Shown: positions 43,736 through 56,241 of the stretch, piece after piece
Numbering within the stretch: position 1 is the stretch's first letter
How the letters are laid out: the number at the start of each line of letters is the position of its first letter
Assembly: GCF_001653235.2 (NCBI RefSeq)
Contig: NC_035795.1
Location: 1,612,001-1,676,000 of the forward strand
Reading direction: 5' to 3'
From: Pochonia chlamydosporia 170
Lineage: Eukaryota > Ascomycota > Sordariomycetes > Hypocreales > Clavicipitaceae
Length of the DNA: 64,000 nucleotides
Translations under genes and position numbers: made by a program
Notes under the pieces: model-generated
Told to the model about the DNA's origin: nothing
The model's input: the letters and a program-made list of their open reading frames with translations, nothing else
Databases searched by the model: none

Positions 43736-45279
43736 ATGTTGGCTATCAGGGAGCTTCTCAACCCCGTTCAACAAGATGATAGTTTCGAAAGCGGTTCCCA
43801 AAGAATAGCTCGGAGTAAGAATCAGATCTCGTACCATGTGCACCAGCCCCGAGGTTTGCATTCACAACAACACCAAACAGCGGGCATCCAAAACCAGCGC
43901 ATTCTGCTTCCACCACCAAGCACGCAAGGCTCAGTCAACTTCCCTCCGTTTGAAAATGTCGACGAGAGTATAAGGCAGAAGATACTCGCGTGCAATATCC
44001 CGGAGTTCGGGTGTATTGCAAGTTCCTGTGAACACATTCCCTACAACAGTTCAAAGAAGGACTTCTTCGCGAAGACAGGACGAGAATGTATTGAAGGTCT
44101 GAAACATGTCGTCTTTGCAATGACTGTAGCTGATGAGAAAACCTAGCTTTCAAATACACCTTCCAACTTCCTAAGAATCCTGGCGTTTTCACAATCATGT
44201 GGGACTACAACATTGGTCTAGTTAGGATGACACCATTCTTCAAATTCATGGGATATCCCAAGGCATGTAAATAGCCAAGAGAGTTCGTAGGTCAGTAGCT
44301 AACGGGTAGTAGACAAGACCCTCACAGATGCTGGATAAGAATCCTGGGTTGCGAGATATTTGTCCCAGTATTACCGGGGGTGCTGTCTCGGCACAAGGTA
44401 GGTTAGCCATGCATTAATCTTGGGCTCAGAACTCATTGCTAATGAGAATTACTGCCAGGATACTGGATGCCATACAAATGTGCCAAAGCCATGTGTGCAA
44501 CATTCTGTATTAGCTTTGCTGATGCACTTATTCCACTCTTTGGACCTGGATTTCCTTCGGAATGCACACCAATAAGCTCAGACTACTTTGGCGATATGAA
44601 GATTAGTCCGGAACTAATCGCAGATGTTTCAAGGAGCTTACAACCGTTTCTCCAGAGGTCTACAGCGCACAGCGAGACCAACTACTCCTTCTCAGGGCAC
44701 TCGCCCCGGGAGAATTGGCACACGCCTCGATACACTGGGAGACGAAGCCCATTGCAACCTGACACTCACATGGCCCATGACTCACAACCCATCTACAGAC
44801 CTATGACACGAAGACTGCAACAAGATGATGACATGTCTCGCAAATCCGGACGAAGCCTCTACCTACCTTCCAACTCTGAAGCGAGCATTGGAAGAAGGTC
44901 TACGCATTTTACGCTTCTTACATCGCCAAGCCACAATGAGGGTTTTCGAGCTGTAAGGGACCCCGAGACCTCTTCCATCATCCGCTTCAAACAAAAATCA
45001 AGAGCAACTCAATCTCATGATGCCAGTCCCGGCGTGAGAAAGCGGCGAAAGCTAAGTGCTGAAAGTCCATATAACGGAGTCTACACCAACAACGCAAGGC
45101 CGAACGACTCGGCAAGAACATCATTGCCAGAAAAGAGATATCCGAGACATTTCGAGCCAATTGAACGAAGACCTTTACAAACTGAAGGGGTTACTTCTGC
45201 CGCAAACGCACTTCAGGCTTTGGGAAGAACGACGGACACAAATCCAGTCGTTTCGCTGCCCCGGAGGAGGTCATTGTGA
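43736..45279 (+). CDS. APSES/KilA-N domain transcription factor (XBP1-like)
   Basis: Predicted DNA-binding regulator of 457 residues. Model: exons 43736-44087, 44147-44262, 44313-44397 and 44459-45279. Intron 1 (44088-44146, GTATTG...TAG) joins KTGRE to [15 protein letters not shown]. Intron 2 is most likely GC-AG (44263-44312) and joins GYPK to [12 protein letters not shown]. Intron 3 (44398-44458, GTAGGT...CAG) joins SAQ to [12 protein letters not shown]. The APSES fold spans about residues 90-215, with [27 protein letters not shown] and [16 protein letters not shown] as landmarks. The C-terminal half is Ser/Arg rich with a likely nuclear signal, VRKRRKL. This subgroup resembles Xbp1-like repressors of growth or cell-cycle genes. 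The start is [10 protein letters not shown]; an upstream in-frame extension has poor composition. Confidence 0.82.
44263..44312 (+). other. probable GC-AG intron in the APSES gene
   Basis: Begins GCATGT and ends TAG, 50 nt, with a perfect GCTAACG branch motif at 44298-44304. It is the only choice found that keeps the APSES reading frame between GYPK and the [14 protein letters not shown] block; the nearby GTAAAT donor at 44267 leads to stops with every usable acceptor tried. Confidence 0.65.
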
Positions 45280-45509
45280 GCAAAGTAATGTGGTTTCACC
45301 TGGCATGATTAAGCCCGATTGATGTAAATGTGGGACAATAGTGAGCATTTCAACCTTGGAGGATTTAGTATGTACATGAGCAAAATTTCCTGTTTCTATA
45401 TCTTTTAGAGATGAAACCGCAATGGTATATAATGCCTTTCCAGAGCCGTTGTAACCCCCCAACACCCAAATTTTGTAACTCATCATCATTCATTCTTCAC
45501 CAACGCCCA

Positions 45510-46745
45510 TCAACCACCACCCTTCCCCAACTCCGCCGCCTTCTGCTCCTTGAACCTCTTCACCCACCCATCCGCCTTATCATTCGGCAGCACAAAAATC
45601 TTCATCACCTCATCCACAACCTCCACCTTCCCCGTCCCCAACACCTTCAGCAGCGGCACCCTCTTCCCCATCTTGAGCACACCCCCTCCCAGCGTCTCCA
45701 CGTAGCAAGTCACCCCCGCGGCCGTGTACACGCCCTCCTTGTCCCACGGCAGCGGGAACACGTACGACAAGTGATCCTCGAGCGTTTGCGTCTCATTAAA
45801 CGCCTTTATGAAATCTGACTCAAGATGCTCGGGATACAGCAGCACCGTCGGGAACGACAGGCTGCTCCGCGGGTCATCCGGGTCCGGCACAAGCTCGAGC
45901 TTCGTGTCCCCCATCTCGGGGGGCTGGGCTGTCGTCCTGGTCGGGATGCCCCTCGCCTTGAGGGCAGCCTGGAGGAGCATCTCGCGCCGCTTGACCTTGG
46001 CTTTTCGCTCAGCGTCCTTTTTGTTCTTGGCGTCTATTTCTTTCGCACGCTTGATGATCTTGTCTGCCGTGTCTTTGAGGCCCTTGTTTTCGGGGTCGAG
46101 GGACAGTCCGCGCGCGCAAATGTCGTCTGCTTCCTCGATGCGGTCCACTGCCAGGAGGGCCTTTGCGCTCCTATAACAGGCCTTTATGTTGCGCGGGTTC
46201 AGGCGCAGCGCTGCGGCACAGTCTGTCCAGCAGCTGCGGTAGTTGTCTAGCTCGAGGTGGCATGCTGCGCGGTTCACGTACAGCGCCTCGAGCACCTCTT
46301 TCTGCGAGGCGATTTCCTCTGCGCTGTCTTCCACGCCCTCGGGGCTCTTGGTGATTTCTCCGCGGGCACGTTTCCGCTCTTCCAGGAACAAAATCTGGAT
46401 GCCCTTGGTGTAGAATTCCCGCGCGTCCACATACCCCCGTACCTTGAAGCATTCGTTGCCGCGAATCTTGAAATCAGCCCCGTTTTCAAGCGGTGTGCCC
46501 TCGTAGTTGAGCGCTTGGAGGGCCGCAATGTCGTCGTTTTCTTCCATGTCCGTCATGAACAGTGGGGACTTGTTCAGGTCGGCCATGATTTCGTCAAATG
46601 TCTGCTTCTTGTGTGATGCCATTGCCGGCGGTAATTCTGGCTTCGTTTCCTCGGCTCCATCTTTTGCTGTGTGTGCTTTCTCTGCGTTGGGCTTTTGTTC
46701 GAGAATGGTCTTTTCCATCTCATCGGCGATCTCTTCAATCCTCAT
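45510..46745 (-). CDS. CNS1: Hsp90 co-chaperone CNS1 (TTC4 family)
   Basis: Cytosolic TPR protein that links Hsp90 and Hsp70; essential in yeast and tied to translation elongation. Intronless, 411 residues from the ATG at 46745. A polar N-terminal segment contains HKKQTFDEIMADLNKSPLFM. TPR-type helices follow from about residue 85 to 210 (FKIRGNECFKVRGYVDAREFYTKG, ALYVNRAACHLELDNYRSCW, ACYRSAKALLAVDRIEEAD), with the Asn/Lys/Arg carboxylate-clamp pattern. A Lys-rich linker helix (AKNKKDAERKAKVKRREML) leads to the C-terminal wheel domain (FPTVLLYPEHLESDFIKAF to VMKIFVLPNDKADGWVKRF). Length and order match the family. It is convergent with the APSES gene (230 bp apart) and downstream of an MFS gene. 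Confidence 0.94.
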   Translation of the reverse strand: MRIEEIADEMEKTILEQKPNAEKAHTAKDGAEETKPELPPAMASHKKQTFDEIMADLNKSPLFMTDMEENDDIAALQALNYEGTPLENGADFKIRGNECFKVRGYVDAREFYTKGIQILFLEERKRARGEITKSPEGVEDSAEEIASQKEVLEALYVNRAACHLELDNYRSCWTDCAAALRLNPRNIKACYRSAKALLAVDRIEEADDICARGLSLDPENKGLKDTADKIIKRAKEIDAKNKKDAERKAKVKRREMLLQAALKARGIPTRTTAQPPEMGDTKLELVPDPDDPRSSLSFPTVLLYPEHLESDFIKAFNETQTLEDHLSYVFPLPWDKEGVYTAAGVTCYVETLGGGVLKMGKRVPLLKVLGTGKVEVVDEVMKIFVLPNDKADGWVKRFKEQKAAELGKGGG

Positions 46746-47706
46746 TTTGACCAACTTGTGTGGCCGTCGGGCGACCAGGAGCTGGGTAGTTTCAAACAGA
46801 TGTATTTAAGATGATTTCTGGTAAGTCTCGGTAGCTGGATGATGTTGTCCGTCGAGACCGTGTGAGTCTTGCGAGTGAGAGGTTGTGAAGATGAGGTTGT
46901 GATGAGCGAGTTTGTGAGCTCTGCGGGTATCAATTGAGGTTGGGTCGCTCCCCATACAGCTGTGGCGAAAATTTCTGTAGGTGGTCGACGTTAGTATCGT
47001 GTTCTATCTACCTGGTTAACGTTATGCCGCCCATGGGGACTTTCAACACGCATGGGTCTATAAAAAGCGCGAAGTACTTTATGTTATAGTCCTTTTCATT
47101 TGTTTTTTTCTTCTTTCGCACTTGAAAATTATCATGAGGCGCCGTATCTTTGCATTTCGACTTGCTTCCACCAAAAACAACCCACCCTATATGGAAGCCC
47201 CACATTGATGGCATCCCTCACAACATTCACAGGAATCGCGACTGAACGGCATTTCTTATTATTTCTTTATATTCCACTACCCCATGTACTCTATGTACCT
47301 ATATGCCTCCGTATATTATGAGGAGAAAACCAAAACCAACAAAACACTTAGGTAAATACACTTTTTGAACTCGAACGCTCCAAACGCCGACCCATGCCAG
47401 TCATGTATGCATCAAATCAAAACTGTCTACCATGGGGTATCTTCAACTGATCCGAAACTCATCACTTCGTCCCCTTTTGTCATATTTTCATAACATATTC
47501 CCGACTGACCGCTAACATCGAACAACTTTCAGAAGCGCGCGTCGTAGAACTGTGATATTCTGGTCACTCTTGAGTGGAGTGCCAAATTAGTAACATGCAA
47601 TAGTTCAGAACAGTCCCCATGAAAGCGGCGACGTGCTCATCCCATATTAGCGTGAACCAAAAGTGTTTTTCTTTCTTCTTCTTTGTTTCTTTAAAATTCA
47701 AAGTGT
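46746..47706. other. intergenic region upstream of CNS1
   Basis: About 960 bp between the MFS gene stop and the CNS1 start. It holds the MFS 3' UTR and CNS1 promoter; no further gene, RNA or repeat seen. Confidence 0.55.
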
Positions 47707-49414
47707 TTATTCTCGCTCACCAGCCGAAACTTCAGCGGTCAGAGGAGTATATTCATTGCAGGGAGGTGCCGTAGCACATTCCTCAGATCTTTCAACGTTG
47801 CGCTCACGCGGCACCATGAAGCATTGAACAGAGCCAATAATGGCGATGATAACGCTTCCATACCAAGCTAGAGCAGTGCAGTTCATTTTGCTACCATAGG
47901 TATAGAGGAATCCTGCGACGGGCGGTGCAATCATTCGGCAAGCAGCGCCAGCACTGGCTGCCAAACCGTTGACCTTGCCCAAAGCGCTGGGAGTAGGGGT
48001 AGCTTCCTTGATCAGGATGAGGAGTAAGGGGTAGAGTGTGATGGAGAGTATGTTGCGAATTGCAAGGCAGATGTAGATGGACGGGAAGATGAGGGACTCG
48101 GGAACGAGGATTAACAGGGGAACAACCGCATACACGATTGGATGTAAAACAGTAACAATGAGAAAGAGCTTGTACACACCGACTCTCTCTGCCGCGATTG
48201 GGAAAATGACAGCTTGAACAAACAGCGCAATGCAGCCGTTGACAGCCATGATCATTCCCACGTCCCGGAGCGAGAGTCCCAAACCACCAGAAGAGTTGAA
48301 AATTGCTGACAGGCTTGCGGCGCCGTTGCTGATAGCGCGTTCGTCTTCGAAGAAAATTGGCATAAGATGATCGTAAGTCATAGAGTGATAGGTAAAGATG
48401 GACAAGGCAATGATGAAGCCGACAACGCGCTTGTTCCAAACTTTGGCCATCAAACCAAACTTTTCATTCGCATACATGCCCGCCACCTCGTCATACTCGT
48501 CCTCGCCGCCGACACTTCGGAGGGTTCCATAAGTCTCGGCTCGCAGGTCCACCGCCGGGCGCTTCATTGCGTCTGAAGTCTCAATCAGCGGAGTCTCTTC
48601 CGAGACGTAGGTATCTGCAGGCATGAAAACGCGGGGCTGCATGTCAGGGTGCGTCTCATCGAGGAGAAAGAACCCCAAAACAATGCTAACGAGCAAGAGA
48701 GCGGCGCAAAGGAGGTTGGGAAGGAGATACGGGAAACGGTCGAACACGCCGCCTTTGGGGAAAAGGACGGGCCAAGATTCGTGGGGGTCGGCAAAAGTGC
48801 CGCCGATGCAAGGCCCAATGATGGTTCCGATACTCCAAACGAAGGGCATGACGGAGAATGCGCGAGCTATAAATAATCAGCATAACCTTTTCTAGAGCAC
48901 AATGAAGGCTGGAAGCACTCACGTTCGTGTTCAGGCTTGGTAACGAGTTCACCGACCATGGTCTGAATGACGCCGATGTTACCGTTGAGGAGACCACCTA
49001 TGGCTCTTCCGAGTAAAGCTATCCAAATATTGGAGGCGAACCCTACCATTACCATGCTGAACATGGTTCCCAAACAACCAATCATCAGAACAGGCTTGCG
49101 ACCAATGCGATCAGATAGACCGCCCCAGTACATCCCCATCAGGGCCTCCGCAAGGGAGAAGGACGAGATAAGGAGTCCCGAGTAGAAGGAGGCATCTTCC
49201 TCATTGCCGATATGGAACTTCTTCACAAGAGCCCAGGCGTAAGGAAAGATAGAAGTAAGTGCAATTGGTTCAGCAAGACGAACAATCGCTGTTTATTGTT
49301 AGTGGCGTCTGGAAATTGGGTGACATGAAGGAAGTGAGACATACCTAGCAGGAAGAGCTGGAGGGTGGGAAAATCATCTGGATTACGAGCGCTGACCTGC
49401 TTTGTTAGGGCCAT
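47707..49414 (-). CDS. MFS transporter, DHA1/ZIF-like group
   Basis: Twelve-span-type drug:H+ antiporter family carrier, 531 residues. Exons are 49414-49345, 49288-48923 and 48866-47707; splicing joins FLL to AIVRLAEPIALTSIFPY and KPEHE to PRAFSVMPFVWSIGTIIGP, both diagnostic of the family. The GLSDRIGRKPVLM loop is the MFS signature between spans 2 and 3. A ~110-residue acidic loop (MQPRVFMPADTYVSEETPL onward) separates the two halves. The C-terminal half ends with IAIIGSVQCFMVPRERN and a polar tail. It resembles fungal and plant zinc-induced-facilitator-like carriers; substrate unknown. No neighbouring pathway genes give a hint. Confidence 0.9.
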
Positions 49415-52400
49415 GTTTTTGTCGCGCAGTGAGAGCTTACAACAAGACACAGGCACGCCGTGGGAAAAAGTGCAGGTGTTTTGGTGTTTTCGTCGCAGGC
49501 GAGGGTGGTGGTGAGGTCAAAGGATGGCGATTACTCTGCCGTCAAAGGATTACACAAGACAAGCCTGTGAGTCTAAGACGGTGCTTTGCGGTGTAGCAAT
49601 TTTGCACAAATTAATGGCAAAATCGAGAGAAGCAAAAGCAATAGAGATTGCTACGACCAAGATGAAAAACTGAGCGTGGAGGGGGAGAGGAAGAAGCCAT
49701 CGAGATGAGGTGGGCATGTCCGTATTTCAAGGCCGGGCGGTCGGCGAAGGATCGGTGCGGGTTGTGGCGCTCAGACGGAGAAAGAGGCAAGTGCGGCTAC
49801 TGGATGCATCGAAAGGTGCATGTATGTAGTGCATATGCGCCGATGCATGCATGTAAACGGAAGGATGGAGCGCAAAGATTTTAAAGCGGTGGGGCTTGAC
49901 AGTGTTTTGAGTGCGAACTGATGGCGGCAAGCGGGGCAATCCATGTCTTGCTTCATTTCATGTCTTGGCCTGGTTTGCTTTGAGCCTGCTTGTCTCACTT
50001 TTTCCCACAAGCCCGCCAAGATTTCTCTCAGTGTCTCATGCCATTGTGCCCGGATTCGTCTTGCAAGCAATACGTACTGCCATGTCAGGGACAGACGTCA
50101 GCGGCCCGTTGCCAAGTCGTAACGAAGATTCAGAATAGCATTGTTTGACACGCTTCCGTCCGTCCATTGTTGAGCGGTCCGTAACCGCCTTTCATTTTGC
50201 GGCCTGGCGGGACGCATCTGAGTAGCCATGCAACAACAAGACAATGCAACAATGCAACCAGACAGCACAACAACATTCAACCGGAGTCAAGCTCCGGCCC
50301 TGGACTGGAGGTGCGGAGCCAATGTCAGGTCTGTCGTCGATTTTCCGGCAAGTCCTCGTGTTTTGCCTCGCAACTTGGTCTGGTCGCCCGAGCTCAACGG
50401 CCGATAAGGGTGGGACTCCGCCACACAAGTAGTAGCCCGCTTATAAGAATATCATGTCGGCCGGCCCATTGAGGCAGCAATCCTTGGACTGATGGACTAG
50501 CACCAAACATGGATCTCTTTTTCCGTTTCACCCACCGCTCCTCTTCCATCGCCAGAAAATCAGCTGTCCGCAAGACAGTCCGGGAGCCGTGCATTCTTCA
50601 AAATCTGCTTATGGCCTCACTCCATCTCTGCGCATGTCGTAAATTGGCTGGCTACTTCAGTTCATACTTGGGCTAACCGAGTTGCATTGGGAGGAAAATT
50701 GGATTTCTGCTTTGACCCAACACACAAGCCGCTTTCGCATCTGCTCCTCGTCTCCCATCGACGCCTCACATTAATTATCACCTCCGCTACCTTCCCTCGT
50801 CGGCAATAGGACAACAGATGTGAAAGTCCAATCAGATCTGGTGCAAGCTACAGTGGGGGGTCAGAAGTATTTGAACAGGGAAAGGTATCGCATATCTCGT
50901 TGTGTGCTGAGGCATATTGACCTGTGTTAGTGTATACTTGGATATGTTCAAATACATTGGACCACAGACTGTACTTGACACGTTGGACTGACTGACCATT
51001 GCGTCGGGAACCAGACACTAGCTTCATGGTTGATGGCTAAGAAGACTTGACGCTTCCACGCAATGTGGCTGTCATGACCAAGATTCCCATAACTCGCAAC
51101 TGACACCGCAGGAGAAAATTGTAGAATTGCTCTTCTTTTCGATGCACAATGCGAGAAACGCAAATTTTCTCTAGGCTACGGTTGACTTATCTGGAGGGGT
51201 AGAGATCTACTCCCACCATCTTCTGGCACCATTGCTCCTGGTGCAGGTTCTAGTGGCGCAGGTCATGTGAAGCGTCGTCTCCTCCTCGGCAAATTCCAGA
51301 CCACGTCGAGTCCACGCAAGCTCCAAAATGCAACAAATGTCCAGTAGCCATATCAATAGCCGGTTGCTGGTTGCGGGGTTGAGAAGCAAAGACCGGCAAT
51401 TCCACAGTTTCAAACCAACTTTGACATGCATTCACTCGTTACACAAGAAGTGGCTCATGAATATCATGCACGGGTCGACTCATTCTGTGAGACTGGACGA
51501 ATTGAGACCCGCTGGTTCACCCACTTCAAGGTACCCCGACGCCAATTCCAAGCCCACCGCTCTTAATCAGGCACCCAAACAACCTTGACCAGCAAGTAGG
51601 TTTCAACATCTCACTCCTCCTCCGTCATCGCATTAAAGTCGCATCTCCCCTGTCTGTTTAGGTCTGTTTGTGGCTTTTGCAGCCCCAGTTTTCTCGATGT
51701 TGCTTCCCCTGTACATGCAGTTAAAGGAGTTACACTAGCTAGGGCATGCGCTAGTTCCCGTTGGCGATAGTGTCATAAATTCGCACTGGGTGGACCAAAA
51801 GCAACCTCAGTCCAATATTGCCGGCTCCCCCCGTTGTCGATAGAGAAACAACAATGCTACAAATCGGCGGAAGGTTTTGGTGTCTGGATCCAGAGTAGGA
51901 AGTCATGGGAAGAGAGCTTTGAGGAGTCTCCCTGAGTTCAGCACTTCCAAACAAACCCGAAAAGAAAAAAGCATTCGAGAAGTAATTTGCAGGAACTATC
52001 CTCAACAAGTGAGACGACTGTCATATCCGGCCATTCTCGAAAGAGCTGGCAGGGAATTCGCCGGGTCTCAGCTCGGGGGAAAAATGTACCGTAATGGATG
52101 CTGATACGAAAGTCCAATCTTTCAAGCATACCTATTGCACCACTTTCATGAAGACTCTGGGTCCATTGACTCCTCAAAGTCTTTGTATCAAGCGAACTGA
52201 GCCATGCAAACTTCTCGCCCCATTTTCGCGAGACATGGGCATTTTGTACCAAGGGGGATAAATACTAACTGTGATACATCATCTGCTGAAATCATATGTA
52301 TCCCATGAACAGTGTCATATTATGTACTGATGCGTAAGACCACACCCTGCCGAAGCCCACTGCAGCAACAAATTGGTGGCTCGGTTGCCGCGAGAGTGAC

Positions 52401-52700
52401 AACTCATGCAGAAACAAAGTCAAATAGATAGTATAGCATGCGGTTCATGTATTCTTTTGCATGATGAAATGTCCCTCAACTCTTAGTCCACCTTCATGAA
52501 AACATCTGTCGCGTTGCCAACAGAAGATGGCATACAACAGCGCAAGGCGGTCCTTTCATACCCTACACGGACTTTTTTGTTCTATTGCAAAACACCAAAC
52601 AAAACAGTAGAACATATTTCAGGCGGGAGCAAGACTCTCTTCGGCATATCCTAGACTGAATGCATCGCTAATCCTCACATGTATCCCATGCCAAAAATCG
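49415..52700. other. 3.3-kb intergenic region, no gene supported
   Basis: It holds the promoter of the MFS gene (49414) and the 3' flank of the HIT gene. Small ORFs lack coding features, including a short Cys-rich one near 50.2-50.6 kb. No tRNA, transposon or long repeat noticed. Confidence 0.5.
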
Positions 52701-53392
52701 TTACTGCACGCCAAGCTCTCTAAGGATTGTTCTATATTCTCCCGCCTCTGCTTCCATCTGCTCATGAGTTCTAGCACTCCGATCCGCATCCTCAATTCGA
52801 GGCATGCTACCTGCAGGTACAGGCCGACGTTCTGTATCCCACAATGCACCACCAATATTACCATCCTCACTTGCCATCTTGGTGTAAATGACGTCCGGGC
52901 TGTCGCCAACATCACCCTTCCTACGAGGAATCACATGAACGTGTAAATGGGGAACAGTCTGACCCGAGTCTGGCCCATCCTGCACTGCGATAGTAAAACT
53001 ACCCGACATCAAGTCTCCTGGCACGGGGAAGTATTTCTGCGCCAGCATTCGCTGTGTGAGTTGAACGGTGCTGAAGAGATCCGTTATTTCAACTGGAGAC
53101 AACTCTGTGAGCCGTAGGTGAGACTTTAGCGGACACACGAGGACGTGCCCAGGAATCAGGGGCTTGAGATTGACGAGCGCGTACGAATGAGGTGTTGTGA
53201 GAAAGACCTGGAGCTTGCTATTAGGATCCATGCCCCGTGTTTTGAGGGCGGGGAACACGTGCGTACCTGTTTTGTGACCTCGAAGGGGCCAAACTTTATT
53301 GACATGCCTTCTGTTTTTGTAGAAGTCATGATGTTTGCCTTGCGAGCAGACGAGGAGAATGAACGGGCAACGCGAAATGAAGGTCGGAACAT
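52701..53392 (-). CDS. HNT2: HIT-family nucleotide hydrolase (FHIT/HNT2-like dinucleoside triphosphatase)
   Basis: Predicted diadenosine tri/tetraphosphate hydrolase, 210 residues. Exons are 53392-53267 and 53207-52701; the intron (53208-53266, GTACGC...CAG, CCTAAT branch motif) joins FEVTKQ to VFLTTPHSYALVNLKPL. The HIT triad is in VPHLHVHVIP (His129, His131, His133), with the upstream LVNLKPLIPGHVLVCP and TIAVQDGPDSGQTV blocks. The first ~22 residues (MFRPSFRVARSFSSSARKAN) are Arg/Ser rich and amphipathic, suggesting a mitochondrial presequence; a second in-frame Met (MTSTKTEGMS) would give a cytosolic form. Dual targeting is therefore plausible but unproven. Confidence 0.9.
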
Positions 53393-54271
53393 AGTCTGGC
53401 AGACAGACTCAATGCCTCTCGCTTGAGGATTGTGTGCTTTAAAATCAGTTTTGAATAATATATAGCCTTAGCGAAATCGAACGAAACCGAAATTCGACGT
53501 GAACGAATTCGCAGTGGCCTGAGAAGCTCTTGGCGAAGCGTTGTGCTGGGCTGGTTCGTGGTGATGTTAAGTTGGCTGGGTCTTGTCATTGGTGAAGGCG
53601 CAAGCTGCCCGCTGAGCCGACGCCTCATGAACCAGCACTGGACCACTTTAGCTGCAACAGCCCCACTCAGCCCAGGTACACATACATGTGCAGGCGCGGA
53701 GCATCAAGGAGAGTGGAAGAGCATAAATTGATTTACGACGATGTATGTCTAAGACATGCGCTACTTTTCGTCTACACTGTTAAATCTAGATGTTGAGAAC
53801 CCTGTTTTCTAGGCCTGAGATTCCACTGCCGAACTTTGAACTTAACAAGGCAGGTATTCCAACATCGCTCCTTCTGCTTTAATGCTGCCTAGTGCATCTG
53901 GCCGCATGTGCCTTGAAACAAGGCAACATCAGGCAGCCTTGCGTCCAACACTGGTCTTGTCAAATACGTCTCCTCTTTATGAGGGCTGATGATCCCACTG
54001 ATCACATTCTTCTATGCTAACGACGTTGGCACTTTCGTATGATGTCTATTTCATCTTGTTGATCGCTCTGACCCGTCGACCAAAGGGGTATTCTCCAACA
54101 AAAGACCATTAGGCGCCAGGCGTGTCAAGCCTTTGGCAATGGTATGTATACGTCTTTGGAGAAATTATGTACATTCTGCTCCCAAACTCCACATATATGC
54201 TAACACTGGCTTAAAGAAAACAGTATTTGGTACGCTGTGCGTAAAACGTAGCCTTCCCGGACCTTGAAATC
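53393..54271. other. intergenic region upstream of the HIT gene
   Basis: About 880 bp between the MFS gene stop and the HIT gene start (both minus strand). No gene, RNA or repeat identified. Confidence 0.5.
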
Positions 54272-56241
54272 TCAATATCGAATTTCATCCTCATCAAGCG
54301 GAAGGCTGTCAGTGGTCGTGCCAAGCGCTTGCGGTGCGTTGCCATTCAATGGCTGCCGTTCTTCTTCGTACTCATCCTCTTGCCAATGCACTATCATTGA
54401 TAGTTAGCTGCTGAAGCGTTTTATTTCTCGCGTTCCAGTCACTTACCGAAAGGCGTCACTGCAAAACTGCAGAGAAGCGCCAATGAGAACAGACCAGCGA
54501 GAGCGACGAAAATTGCCTGCGGGTAGCTGCCGACTGTCGCAGCATAGATTCCATTGAATGTTACGGGCCCAATGACTCTGACTAGAGCCTGAAGCATGCC
54601 AATAGCACCGAGAACTCTACCGACTCGATCCTGGGGAACATGCTTTGTAACGACAGACTGGCTAGTTGCGCTTCCAAGGCCGCCAAACGCAGTTATCATT
54701 GCGCTGGCAATGAAAGGACCAGGAGCTCTGGCAAAGATGTATCCAACATAACCTGCGATATCCGAAATCAGCGCAGTGCGAAGAATCCATATGTCCAAGT
54801 GGTCAGCCCCGCTGTTCTTGTCCACGGGCGTAATGCCAGATTCGCGTCTTCTTCTGGCAGCTGGTCGAATGCGGAAGAAATAGTTGATGACCGGAAAGAT
54901 GCCCATGAGAACGACAACTCGAACCATTGAAACTGCAGAAATGAAGCGCGAGGCTTCGGGGGTATGCCAGTCAAAGATGTACTCCGCATAAAGGATGATG
55001 ACCTGGCCAGCGGCCATAGCACTTCCCATAATAATCATATCGCAAGTGGCCAAAGCCACTAGGTTGAGGCGAAGCCTTGTCGACGTCCCTCGTTCCTTGG
55101 GCCACAAAACGGAGAGAGATGCGAAGGGATTCCTGTCTCGGAGCGACGAAAACCAATGTCTGGGCAAAGCTTTGCGCTCCTCCTCCTCCTTACGATGTTT
55201 CTCGCGGGCAGCGAGTTGCTTCTTCTTCGACAACGAATCAGGAATAACGAATCCAACAAACACGATGAAGCTGAAGTGAGCCACGATGCAGACGTAGAAT
55301 ATCGAAATCAAGCTTCCTGTCAACTTGACGATTTCTCCACCCAGAAGTTGGCCCAATGCCAAGCCGGTGAAGAGGCAGGCATGGATATAACCAATCGCCA
55401 CGGCGCGTCTGGATGGCGGCGTGCAATCACTGGTGTACGACTGGGTGAGGATGTTTCCGGCAGTGAAGGAGCCCGTCATGCCATCGAAGATGGATCCAAG
55501 GATCAGCCAACGATAATCGACAGTCTGAGGGAACTTGGCGGCCAGAATAGTTATAAGCTCGCCTAGCAAACCACCACATGATGCCAAGGCAAGCAGTCGC
55601 CGACGACCATATCTATCGGATAAGTGTCCAAGGCGAGGAGCAGCATAGGCGCTGAGCAATCCCGTACAGAAGTTCATGACCAGCATGAAGGTCGCAACAT
55701 GTTTCTGTACCTCGGGATTCCTACACTGGGGGTTGTCGGTGCCGAGTTGGATGGGGCCGACTTTGAGATCCGGATGCAAATGTGTCTGGTTTGCGAAATA
55801 ATGCTGACATACAAGGTCCAGTATTCTACATGACACAAATGTGCGCGGTTAGCCGCTGCAATAGCCTGCAAACAACTACGCCAGCATCTGGGGTTCCACA
55901 ATATGGCTTACAAGTTCAACTTTGGCACAATCACACTCCCAAAAGCGAGGGTGAAAACCGAATATGGTGCCAGTAACCAAAATACCTACAGCCCATGTTG
56001 TTAACGGGAAATGGTCCGGTAGGGGACCGTTGACACTTACTGAAGGTCGGCGCCACCAGGGTAAACCATCGAAGTCAGCCAGACCATCCCAGCCACCATT
56101 GGTATCTTCTGTTACGGCCTCGTTCCTACTTTCTTCAACAGATGCGCCTAGGAGACGGGTCGACTCGGTGGGTTCTGCGGTGCTCAAATCCGAACCAGAC
56201 CGATCATCACCGTCCAGCTTCGAACGGTTCAGTCGGGCCAT
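54272..56241 (-). CDS. MFS transporter, SLC46/tetracycline-carrier-like
   Basis: Membrane carrier of 590 residues. Exons are 56241-56041, 55985-55912, 55825-54447 and 54390-54272. Splicing joins WWRRPS to VFWLLAPYSVFTLAFGS, KLNL to ILDLVCQHYF, and VTPF to VHWQEDEYEEE; the last exon supplies an acidic C-terminal tail ending LDEDEIRY. MFS marks are LGHLSDRYGRRRLL and PSRRAVAIGYIHACLFTGLALG. A charged loop of about 60 residues (LSKKKQLAAREKHRKEEE) lies between the halves. The second exon is only 74 nt. It is similar in layout to hippocampus-abundant-transcript/tetracycline-type carriers of fungi; substrate unknown. Confidence 0.88.

Noticed and set aside
44088..44146. Apparent frameshift in the APSES gene at an AAAA run near 44138
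   Set aside because: The stop follows readthrough into a phase-compatible GT-AG intron (GTATTG...TAG, branch-like GCTGATG). Splicing it gives KTGRESFKYTF, which fits the family better than an inserted base would.
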